From Qipengyuania nanhaisediminis (GTDB lineage Bacteria > Pseudomonadota > Alphaproteobacteria > Sphingomonadales > Sphingomonadaceae): 64,000 bases of DNA. Of this stretch, positions 25,444 to 32,332 are shown in pieces. The position numbers and the translations under genes were made by a program. A model generated the notes under the pieces. It ran no database searches. It worked only from the letters and a program-made list of their open reading frames with translations, and was not told the DNA's origin. The first letter of the stretch is position 1. Each line of letters starts with the position of its first letter. Location: contig NZ_FOWZ01000001.1 of assembly GCF_900115585.1 (NCBI RefSeq), forward strand, positions 558,001 through 622,000, in the 5' to 3' direction.

Positions 25444-26375
25444 GCACCGATCGCGCCCGCCTCGCACGCTCTGCCGCGCTCGCTTCGATCAGCGTTGCCG
25501 TCATCCTCGTTTCGCTCAAGACCTGGGCGACTTGGAAAACCGGTTCGACGGCCATGCTCGGCAGTCTTGCCGATTCCGCGCTCGACCTTATCGCCAGCCT
25601 CGCCACGCTGACCGGCGTGTGGATCGCTTCGCAGCCGGCGGACGAAGACCATCGCTTCGGCCACGGCAAGGCAGAGGCGCTGGCCGCGATTTTCCAGGTC
25701 ATGCTTATATCCCTGTCGGCGTTCGGCATCGCGACCCGCGCCATCCTGCGATTTGCGGAGGGCCAGCAAACCGAGGCCGCGGCCGAGGGCATTGGCGTGT
25801 CGCTGGTCGCGATCGTGCTGACCTTCGCGCTGCTCGGCTGGCAACGCTACGTGATGAACCGGACGCGGAGCCTGGCGATCCAGACCGACCACCTGCATTA
25901 CAAGTCCGATCTCTTCCTCAACCTTGCAGTGATTGCGGCCCTGGTGCTCGACCAGTTCGTGGGGTTGCGGGGTGCGGACCCCGCCTTCGGTCTCGCCATC
26001 GCGGCGTGGCTGGCCTGGGGCGCCTTCAACGCCGCGCGGGATGCGGTGGACGATCTGATGGACCGCGAATGGCCCGAGGAAAAACGCCTCGCCTTCGTCG
26101 AGGCCGCTGCAAAACATCCCGAGCTATCGAACCTGCACGACCTGCGCACTCGCACCAGCGGGCACCGCGATTTCGTGCAGTTCCATGTCGACCTGCCCGG
26201 CACCATGACGGTTGAGGAAGCGCACGACATCATCGAGCGGGTCGAGGAGGACTTGTGCGGCCAGTTCCCCGATATGGAGCTGCTGATCCACATCGATCCC
26301 GAAGGCCATGTCGATGAACCCGACAACCCGCTGGTCGAGGAAAACGAATTCGATCGTCTGGGAGGCGAGAAGTGA
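25440..26375 (+). CDS. Cation diffusion facilitator (FieF-type metal efflux)
   Basis: A 311-residue CDF transporter, exporting divalent metals such as zinc or iron by proton exchange. Six helices are predicted. The metal site residues appear in SLADSALDLIASL and HRFGHGKAEALAA, and again in TDHLHYKSDLFLN. The cytoplasmic C-terminal domain (about 215-300) carries HDLRTRTSGHRDFVQFHVDLP. Coupled by 4-base overlaps to pdxH upstream and a PhzF protein downstream. Metal specificity cannot be read with confidence. Confidence 0.92.
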   Translation: MSTDRARLARSAALASISVAVILVSLKTWATWKTGSTAMLGSLADSALDLIASLATLTGVWIASQPADEDHRFGHGKAEALAAIFQVMLISLSAFGIATRAILRFAEGQQTEAAAEGIGVSLVAIVLTFALLGWQRYVMNRTRSLAIQTDHLHYKSDLFLNLAVIAALVLDQFVGLRGADPAFGLAIAAWLAWGAFNAARDAVDDLMDREWPEEKRLAFVEAAAKHPELSNLHDLRTRTSGHRDFVQFHVDLPGTMTVEEAHDIIERVEEDLCGQFPDMELLIHIDPEGHVDEPDNPLVEENEFDRLGGEK

Positions 26376-27175
26376 CAGCACTCGAATACTGGCATGTCGA
26401 CGCGTTTGCGGATGCCGCATTCAAGGGGAACCAGGCGGCCGTGATGCCGCTGGAGGCTTGGCTCGACGATGATGTCCTCCAGGCCATCGGGGAAGAGAAC
26501 AACTTCGCCGAGACCGCCTTTGTCATTCCCGATACGAGCGGGCAGGCGGATTACGAGTTGCGCTGGTTCACACCGACGGAGGAAGTGCGCCTGTGCGGCC
26601 ATGCGACGCTGGCGAGCGGACATGTGCTGCTTTCGAAGAGCGGCGAGGACCGCGTTACCTTTCGCACGCGCAAGGCCGGGCTGCTGGAAGTGCGCAAGAG
26701 CAGTGCGGGCTATGAACTCGGCCTACCGCTGATCCCCACAGAGCGCGGGTCTTGGGATGATGCCGTGTCGCTGCTGGGTGCACAGCCGCAGGAAGTCTGG
26801 CTCAATCCCGAAGGTTACGGCGTCTACCTTTACGAGAGTGAAGACGAAGTGCGCGCGATCGAGCCCGATATGCGCGGATTGAAGGCGCTCGGGAATGACC
26901 AGTTCATCTGCACGGCACGCGGAAGCGATACCGATGTCGTGAGCCGTGTCTTCGTTCCAGGCGGCGGCGTCGATGAGGACAGTTTCACCGGGTCGGCCCA
27001 TGCCGCGCTGACGTGGTTCTGGACCGAAAAGCTCGGCCGCGACAGCTTCACGGCCTTCCAGGCCTCGCAGCGCGGCGGCCATGCGACCTGTCGCCGCGAG
27101 GGCGATCAGGCCTGGCTGTCGGGCGACTGCGTGACCGTGGTGAAGGGCGAGTTCTACCTGCCCTCGGCGGGATAG
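26372..27175 (+). CDS. PhzF family isomerase/epimerase-like protein
   Basis: A 267-residue PhzF-fold protein. Typical segments are VDAFADAAFKGNQAAV at the N-terminus, NNFAETAFVI (with the conserved active-site glutamate), LRWFTPTEEVRLCGHATLASGHVL and DSFTGSAHAAL. Members outside phenazine clusters are uncharacterised isomerases; no phenazine genes are present, so phenazine synthesis should not be assumed. Starts at GTG (26372) with GGAGGCGAGAA upstream, overlapping the CDF stop. Its 3' end overlaps the convergent serine hydrolase gene by 22 bases. Confidence 0.9.
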   Translation: MTALEYWHVDAFADAAFKGNQAAVMPLEAWLDDDVLQAIGEENNFAETAFVIPDTSGQADYELRWFTPTEEVRLCGHATLASGHVLLSKSGEDRVTFRTRKAGLLEVRKSSAGYELGLPLIPTERGSWDDAVSLLGAQPQEVWLNPEGYGVYLYESEDEVRAIEPDMRGLKALGNDQFICTARGSDTDVVSRVFVPGGGVDEDSFTGSAHAALTWFWTEKLGRDSFTAFQASQRGGHATCRREGDQAWLSGDCVTVVKGEFYLPSAG

Positions 27176-28287
27176 AGCTCGATAATATCGGCCAGCTGCT
27201 GAAGCATGGCCTTGCGTTCGGCAGCGTCGGAATGACCAAGGCGCACCACGGTCAGCCCCTGTTCGGGCGAGACGAAAACATACTGCCCCATGTGTCCGAT
27301 CATTGCGAAAGCGCTTTGCGGTGCGCGGTTGGGGAACAGCGGGTGTTCGTCCTCGCCATTGGGCCGGTTGAGCCAGGTCTGCAGTCCGTAGTGCGGCGAG
27401 GCGGGGCTGGACTTCACCATCTCGTCCACCCAGCTGCGCGGCACCAGTTGCTCGCCGCGATGCGAGCCCTTGCGGCGCAGGAGCTCGCCCAGCTTCGCCC
27501 AGTCGCGGGCGTCGGCATGCATCAGGCTACCGCCGATCAGCGTGCCGGCACGGTCGAATTCCAGAACCATGGAATCCATCCCGAGCGGATCGAACAGGCG
27601 GGCGTGGAGATAATCGCTCACTGCGCGGCGCCGCTCGTCGGGATCGCTACTTTCCGTAAGCGCGCGAGCGGCAATGTCGGCTAGGATAACAGTGGTGTTC
27701 GAGGAATATTCGAACCTCTCGCCCGGCTCGGCTTCCGGCGGCTGGGCGGTCGCGAAACCGGCCATGTCGTCGCGTTCTTCTAGAAAGAGCATACGCACTT
27801 CGCTGCTCTCGTAAGGCGGGTCGCCGGCCTCCGTATGCTCGAGGCCCGAGCGCATCTGGAGCAGGTGACGCAGCGTGATGTCAGCGCGCGGATCGCCGCT
27901 CCGTTGCCAGCGCGGGACGGGGGCGGGCGCATCGAGGCGCAGCAGGCCGTCGCCGACCAATTGGCCGATCAGCATGGCAGTCACGGTCTTCGCCATGGAC
28001 CAGCTGACGAAACGCGTGTCGGCATCGTAATCCTCGCCATACCGCTCGGCCGCGATCTGGCCGTCGTGCATGACGACGAGCGCGCGGGTATCGCCAAGCC
28101 CTTCCATCTCGAACAAATCGTCGATTTCACGGGCCAGCGCCTTGCGCGGCGCGCCTGCATTGTCCGTCACGGCGGCCATCGCTTCTTCGCTCAGCGGCGG
28201 CTCTTCCGCGGGTCCGGGGCCTCCGCAAGACGCGAGGCTTGTAGTGGCAAGGACAAGGGCGATAAGGGAGCGCGACCGCAGAATCAT
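27154..28287 (-). CDS. Serine hydrolase lipoprotein, beta-lactamase class C family
   Basis: A 377-residue protein with a lipoprotein signal (MILRSRSLIALVLATTSLASCGG; the lipobox cysteine is near residue 22). The S-x-x-K nucleophile motif is SMAK in RFVSWSMAKTVTAMLIG, and the Y-x-N motif is YSSNT. This is the class C beta-lactamase/esterase EstB-like fold; most relatives are esterases, peptidases or of unknown substrate rather than antibiotic-degrading. The start at 28287 is set by the signal peptide; the frame continues upstream without one. It is divergent from the small membrane protein at 28322. Confidence 0.88.
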   Translation of the reverse strand: MILRSRSLIALVLATTSLASCGGPGPAEEPPLSEEAMAAVTDNAGAPRKALAREIDDLFEMEGLGDTRALVVMHDGQIAAERYGEDYDADTRFVSWSMAKTVTAMLIGQLVGDGLLRLDAPAPVPRWQRSGDPRADITLRHLLQMRSGLEHTEAGDPPYESSEVRMLFLEERDDMAGFATAQPPEAEPGERFEYSSNTTVILADIAARALTESSDPDERRRAVSDYLHARLFDPLGMDSMVLEFDRAGTLIGGSLMHADARDWAKLGELLRRKGSHRGEQLVPRSWVDEMVKSSPASPHYGLQTWLNRPNGEDEHPLFPNRAPQSAFAMIGHMGQYVFVSPEQGLTVVRLGHSDAAERKAMLQQLADIIELYPAEGR

Positions 28288-28321
28288 ACGCACGCACTCG
28301 CACGGGGAAACCGCTCTCGCA

Positions 28322-28660
28322 ATGGCGAAAAATCGCTCAATTTTTTCCAGCCGCTGGCTGTGGCTCCTGATCCTCGTCGCGGTTCTGGCGGGCGCGTTGT
28401 GGCTGGCCTGGGGCGACAGCGTGAGGCGCACGGCCGAGGCCGGCACGGCCTATGGCGCACGCGTGGCGTGTTCATGCCGCTTCGTTGCCGGACGCAGCCT
28501 TACGGACTGCGCGAAGGACAAGCTGGAAGGCATGGAATTCGTGATGCTGAGCGAGAATACGGATTCGATGACCGTGACGGCCAGCGTGCCGCTCATCGCT
28601 TCCGATACGGCGACCTACCGTGAAGGTTACGGCTGCATCCTCAAGGAATGGGACCGCTGA
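28322..28660 (+). CDS. Small membrane-anchored cysteine-containing protein, unknown
   Basis: A 112-residue protein: a basic N-terminus (MAKNRSIFSSR), one strong membrane helix (WLWLLILVAVLAGALWLAW) and an outside domain with four cysteines (ACSC, TDC, YGC), which probably form disulfides in the periplasm. I do not recognise a family. The ATG at 28322 is 35 bases from the divergent serine hydrolase start, so the two may share a control region. Its stop abuts the convergent mnmA stop with no gap. Confidence 0.72.
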   Translation: MAKNRSIFSSRWLWLLILVAVLAGALWLAWGDSVRRTAEAGTAYGARVACSCRFVAGRSLTDCAKDKLEGMEFVMLSENTDSMTVTASVPLIASDTATYREGYGCILKEWDR

Positions 28661-29827
28661 TTACGCCGTGAGGCGTTCGGTCTCGTCGATCCAGCCGCCG
28701 CCGACGACCCTTTCACCTGCATAAATAACGGCCGCCTGTCCGGGCGCCACACCGAACTCGGGCTGCGCAAAACGTATTCTCGTTTTCGCGCCTTCGCCGA
28801 AAGGCCCCTCGATCGTCACCGGAACCGGCTTTGCCATGCTGCGCACCTTGGCCGTCAGACCTGCATCCGGCACCGGGCCGATGCGGTTCGTCTCGATGAC
28901 GGTCGCGCTCGACACGGCGAGCATCCGCTTCGGGCCGACGAGTACGCGGGCGGCTTCCGCATCGATGCCCACGACATAAAGCGGTTCCGGCTGGCCGCCG
29001 ATATCGAGGCCGCGGCGCTGGCCGACGGTATAATGGATGACGCCCTGATGCTTGCCAAGAACGTCGCCTGTCGCCGCGTGGACGATATCTCCGGCAGCCG
29101 AACCCTCGGGACGCATCTTCTTGACGATCTTTGCATAGTCGCCATCGGGCACGAAGCAGATGTCCTGGCTGTCGGGCTTGGCCGCATTGCGCAGGCCGGC
29201 CGCTTCGGCCAGCTCGCGCACTTCCGCTTTCGGCAATCCGCCAAGCGGGAAGCGGAGATAGTCCAGCTGGTCCTGCGTCGTTGCATAAAGGAAATAGGAC
29301 TGGTCGCGCGCAGGATCGACTGCGCGGTGTAGCTCGCTTCCGGCGGGCCCCATGACGCGGTGGACGTAATGTCCGGTGGCGAGGCAGTCCGCGCCGAGCT
29401 CGCGAGCCATGGCAAACAGGTCTGTGAACTTCGGGCCCATGTTGCAACGGATGCACGGCACCGGCGTGCGCCCGGCAAGATACTCGTCCGCAAATGCCTC
29501 GACCACGTCCTCGCGAAAGGCGCTTTCGTGATCGTAGACGTAATGCGCAATGCCGAGGCGATCGGCGACGGCGCGCGCATCGGCGATATCGTCGCCCGCG
29601 CAGCATGCGCCCTTGCGCCCTGTGGCTGCGCCGTAATCGTAAAGCTGGAGGGTAATGCCGATGACCTCGGCGCCGCTCTTTGCAGCGAGCGCGGCCACGA
29701 CCGATGAATCGACGCCGCCCGACATCGCCACGACGATGCGGCATTCGCTGGCCGGACGAGGCAGGTCGAAAAGATCGGCCGCAGCGGCCGGTTCGAGAAG
29801 GCGGGATTCGGGCATGGCGCGCCCCAT
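28661..29827 (-). CDS. mnmA: tRNA-specific 2-thiouridylase MnmA
   Basis: A 388-residue enzyme that thiolates uridine 34 of Lys, Glu and Gln tRNAs. The ATP pyrophosphatase P-loop is [16 protein letters not shown] (about 32-47). Catalytic cysteines lie in [12 protein letters not shown] and [13 protein letters not shown]. The C-terminal barrel includes [18 protein letters not shown] at 29827 has AAGGG 8 bases upstream; MPESRLL four codons later is an alternative. It is monocistronic, divergent from the gene preceding sciP. Confidence 0.95.
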   Translation of the reverse strand: MGRAMPESRLLEPAAAADLFDLPRPASECRIVVAMSGGVDSSVVAALAAKSGAEVIGITLQLYDYGAATGRKGACCAGDDIADARAVADRLGIAHYVYDHESAFREDVVEAFADEYLAGRTPVPCIRCNMGPKFTDLFAMARELGADCLATGHYVHRVMGPAGSELHRAVDPARDQSYFLYATTQDQLDYLRFPLGGLPKAEVRELAEAAGLRNAAKPDSQDICFVPDGDYAKIVKKMRPEGSAAGDIVHAATGDVLGKHQGVIHYTVGQRRGLDIGGQPEPLYVVGIDAEAARVLVGPKRMLAVSSATVIETNRIGPVPDAGLTAKVRSMAKPVPVTIEGPFGEGAKTRIRFAQPEFGVAPGQAAVIYAGERVVGGGWIDETERLTA

Positions 29828-29920
29828 ACACGCCCTTGCGCTGCATCTCCACCATTTACGGTTTCGCGCCGGAACCGATGCTTCACAGTCTCTTTACCAT
29901 AGCGCGCTATTCAGGATGGC

Positions 29921-30214
29921 ATGTTTGAGGGGCACATCAATCGGAAGGCTTTCGTCGACGGACGTGAAAGCGAGGTTTTGCAGCGGTTTCGCTGGACCGA
30001 GCTGGTCGCGCGCCTCGAGGCGACTCGCGAACTGCGGACCGAACTCGCCAAGGGTTCGGTCGGTGGCTTCGAGGCCTTCGGCGAAGTCCGGCGCGAAAAC
30101 TGCGAGAATGGTAAAAGCGCCATTAACCACACTGATTTAGTGCATGGCAAAGTAGCCGGGCTAAACCCTTCTCGAGCCGCAAATGGTGCGGTGCATGGCG
30201 ACAAAGAGAAATAG
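29921..30214 (+). CDS. Unknown protein encoded directly upstream of sciP
   Basis: A 97-residue basic, cysteine-poor protein beginning MFEGHINRKAFVDGRESEVL, with a helical middle (ELVARLEATRELRTELAK) and a conserved-looking tail (NHTDLVHGKVAG). A strong ribosome binding site (AGGATGG) precedes the ATG. The stop TAG ends one base before the sciP ATG, so it is almost certainly co-transcribed with sciP. I recognise the general shape from sphingomonad genomes but not a named family. A TTAACCA half-site resembling a CtrA box lies inside it at 30123-30129. Confidence 0.75.
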   Translation: MFEGHINRKAFVDGRESEVLQRFRWTELVARLEATRELRTELAKGSVGGFEAFGEVRRENCENGKSAINHTDLVHGKVAGLNPSRAANGAVHGDKEK

Positions 30215-30514
30215 ATGATCGAGAACCAGGACATCCGCCCTGCACAGGTAATCGGCCCGCTTGGCGAGCCGCTGACCTTGAAGGACCTTCCTTCGCCCAA
30301 GACGAAGCGCTGGGTCGTGCGTCGCAAGGCCGAGGTCGTGGCTGCCGTCAACGGCGGTCTGCTGACCATCGACGAGGTGCTCGAACGTTACGGGCTGACG
30401 CTGGAAGAATTCGCGTCATGGCAGCGGGCGGTCGACCGTTCCGGCATGCAGGGCCTGCGCGTGACCCGCATCCAGCATTATCGCGACCTGTACGAGCGCC
30501 AGTTCAAGTACTGA
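30215..30514 (+). CDS. sciP: CtrA inhibitor SciP (DUF1153)
   Basis: A 99-residue helix-turn-helix protein of the DUF1153/SciP family. SciP binds CtrA in swarmer-type cells and limits CtrA-driven transcription in Caulobacter. The match covers the length: RPAQVIGPLGEPLTLKDLPS, TKRWVVRRKAEVVAAVNGGLLT, DEVLERYGLTLEEFASWQRAVDR and LRVTRIQHYRDL. It is directly adjacent to the upstream unknown gene. Role in this organism is inferred from the family. Confidence 0.92.
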   Translation: MIENQDIRPAQVIGPLGEPLTLKDLPSPKTKRWVVRRKAEVVAAVNGGLLTIDEVLERYGLTLEEFASWQRAVDRSGMQGLRVTRIQHYRDLYERQFKY

Positions 30515-30529
30515 TCGGTTCCGACAGCG

Positions 30530-30555
30530 GGAACCAATCCCGAAACCATTCGCTT
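30530..30555 (+). promoter_or_regulatory. Candidate EcfG (general stress sigma) promoter of the GlsB-type gene
   Basis: GGGAACC with the GGAAC core at 30530-30534 is followed after 16 bases by CGCTT. The alphaproteobacterial general-stress consensus is GGAAC, 16-17 bases, CGTT, so one base differs in the -10. The gene it would drive is a stress-associated membrane protein. Confidence 0.3.
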
Positions 30556-30650
30556 TCCGATTATCCCCGCTCCGCCATGCGGTGTGGGGTTCTTCCGTCA
30601 TTTTGCCTCTTTCGAGGGGAGGGCGACGGCAAATAACAGGAGGAAGTTCA

Positions 30651-30917
30651 ATGGGTTGGATTATCGCACTTATCGTCGGTGGTATTGCCGGCTGGCTCGC
30701 AAGTCTCGTCATGAACCGTGATGCCTCGATGGGCATTTTCTGGAACATCGTCGTCGGTTGCATAGGCTCGGTCCTCGGTAACCTGATCGCCGGCCCGCTG
30801 CTCGGCGTCCAGGGAAGCGTCCAGGAATTCTCGCTGACCGGCCTCATCATTGCCGTTGTCGGCGCAGTCGTCCTGCTCGGCATCGCCAATCTCGTCCAGC
30901 GTGGCCGGGTCCGGTAA
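30651..30917 (+). CDS. GlsB/YeaQ/YmgE family stress membrane protein
   Basis: An 88-residue protein with three predicted membrane helices (WIIALIVGGIAGWLASLVM, FWNIVVGCIGSVLGNLIAG, TGLIIAVVGAVVLLGIANL). The glycine-rich helices are typical of the transglycosylase-associated protein family, often induced by envelope or general stress. The start at 30651 has a full AGGAGGAA ribosome binding site. It ends before a strong terminator and is monocistronic. Confidence 0.93.
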   Translation: MGWIIALIVGGIAGWLASLVMNRDASMGIFWNIVVGCIGSVLGNLIAGPLLGVQGSVQEFSLTGLIIAVVGAVVLLGIANLVQRGRVR

Positions 30918-30945
30918 CGCCGAACGTCTAGAGAAATAGTATTTG

Positions 30946-30975
30946 GGGCGGCGGGGCAACTCGCCGCCCTTTTTA
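30946..30975 (+). terminator. Intrinsic terminator after the GlsB-type gene
   Basis: GGGCGGCG (30946-30953) pairs with CGCCGCCC (30962-30969), followed by TTTTTTAG. Confidence 0.88.
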
Positions 30976-31076
30976 GTGCCCGTTCGTCAGGCAGGGTCGC
31001 ACCTTCATAGAGTGCGCCATTGCTCTCATCGAAGCACGCTCGTAGGGCGGAAACGCGCAGTCTTGCGCATTGTGAT

Positions 31077-31104
31077 TTACTCGACTAATACAGTGATCGA
31101 GTAA
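31077..31104. promoter_or_regulatory. Inverted-repeat operator candidate upstream of the RND efflux genes
   Basis: TTACTCGA (31077-31084) and TCGAGTAA (31097-31104) are perfect 8-base inverted arms with centres 20 bases apart, two helical turns. The site is 28 bases upstream of the adaptor ATG. This geometry fits a TetR-, MarR- or similar dimeric repressor. No regulator gene adjoins. Confidence 0.5.
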
Positions 31105-31131
31105 CAAGGTTGTGACGGCCGGGGCGAACGA

Positions 31132-32328
31132 ATGAATTACGAGACCGAAATCAAATCCGACCTTGGTGATGCCTCGGACGTGAAGTTCGCAGAGCAGGGC
31201 GGTTTCGCACGCTTCACCACCGGCAAGGCCCGCTGGGTGATTGCTGCGATCCTCATCCTGGCCGCAATCATCGGCGGATACATGCTGATGTCGGGCGGCG
31301 AGACTGCTGCCGACGACAATCGCGATGCACAGGCGCCCTCGATCAGCGTCATCGCGCCTGGTCGCACGACTGTGACCGGTGAAATTACTGCGACAGGTAC
31401 GCTTGCCGCGCGCCGGGAAATGCCGGTTGGTGTCGTCGGCGAGGGTGGCCGGGTCATCTCCGTGCCGGTCGAGCAGGGTAGCTGGGTGCGACAGGGCCAG
31501 GTCCTTGCCGTCATCGACCGCTCCGTCCAGACACAGCAGGCGCAAAGCGCTGCTGCCCAGATCCAGGTCGCCCAGGCCGATGCCAATCTGGCGCAGGCAA
31601 ATCTCGACCGCGCCTTGCAGCTGGTCGAGCGCGGCTTCGTGTCCAAGGCCGATGTCGACCGCCTGACCGCCACCCGCGATGCAGCAGCCGCACGTGTCCG
31701 TGTAGCCCAGGCATCCCTGCGCGAACTTCAGGCTCGCAATGCACGTCTGAATATCGTCGCGCCGAGCGCCGGGCTGGTCCTCGAACGCAATGTCGAGCCG
31801 GGCCAGACCGTCAGCGGTGGCTCCCCGCCGCTTTTCCTGATCGCCAAGGGCGGTGAGATGGAAATGCTTGCGCGATTGAGCGAAGCGGACCTCGCGCGCC
31901 TTTCGCCCGGTGAATCCGCCGAAGTCACCCCTTCGGGTTCCGACAAGTCCTTCTCGGGCCAGATCTGGCAGCTTGCGCCGACTATCGATGCGCAGGACCG
32001 CCAGGGCACCGCCCGCATAGCGCTTCCTTACGCACCCGAATTGCGTCCCGGCGGCTTCGCTACCGCAACGATTTCGAGCGGGACGCTCGTCGCGCCCATC
32101 CTGCCCGAAAGCGCCGTCCTGTCCGATCGCGAGGGCGACTATGTCTTCGTCATCGATGGCGAGAACAAGGCCGTGCGCCGCAGCGTTACCACCGGTGAGG
32201 TTACCTCGCGCGGCATCGTCATCTCGGAAGGCCTGACGGGTTCGGAAAAGGTCGTTCTGCGGGCCGGTGGCTTCCTGACCGAAGGCGAAACGGTGGTGCC
32301 GGACCTGGTCAAGCTGGGCGGGGAATAA
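31132..32328 (+). CDS. RND efflux periplasmic adaptor subunit
   Basis: A 398-residue membrane fusion protein. A cytoplasmic N-terminus of about 35 residues precedes a membrane helix (WVIAAILILAAIIGGYMLM); there is no lipobox. Then the biotinyl-lipoyl domain (GVVGEGGRVISVPVEQGSWVRQGQVL), a coiled-coil hairpin (about 130-190), the second lipoyl half (ARLNIVAPSAGLVLERNVEPGQTV) and beta-barrel regions. It bridges the RND pump to an outer-membrane channel, whose gene is not in the window. It is separated by 4 bases from the pump gene. Confidence 0.93.
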   Translation: MNYETEIKSDLGDASDVKFAEQGGFARFTTGKARWVIAAILILAAIIGGYMLMSGGETAADDNRDAQAPSISVIAPGRTTVTGEITATGTLAARREMPVGVVGEGGRVISVPVEQGSWVRQGQVLAVIDRSVQTQQAQSAAAQIQVAQADANLAQANLDRALQLVERGFVSKADVDRLTATRDAAAARVRVAQASLRELQARNARLNIVAPSAGLVLERNVEPGQTVSGGSPPLFLIAKGGEMEMLARLSEADLARLSPGESAEVTPSGSDKSFSGQIWQLAPTIDAQDRQGTARIALPYAPELRPGGFATATISSGTLVAPILPESAVLSDREGDYVFVIDGENKAVRRSVTTGEVTSRGIVISEGLTGSEKVVLRAGGFLTEGETVVPDLVKLGGE

Positions 32329-32332
32329 GCGC

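Noticed and set aside
26372-27175. Phenazine biosynthesis
   Set aside because: A lone PhzF-fold protein without other phz genes does not indicate phenazine production.
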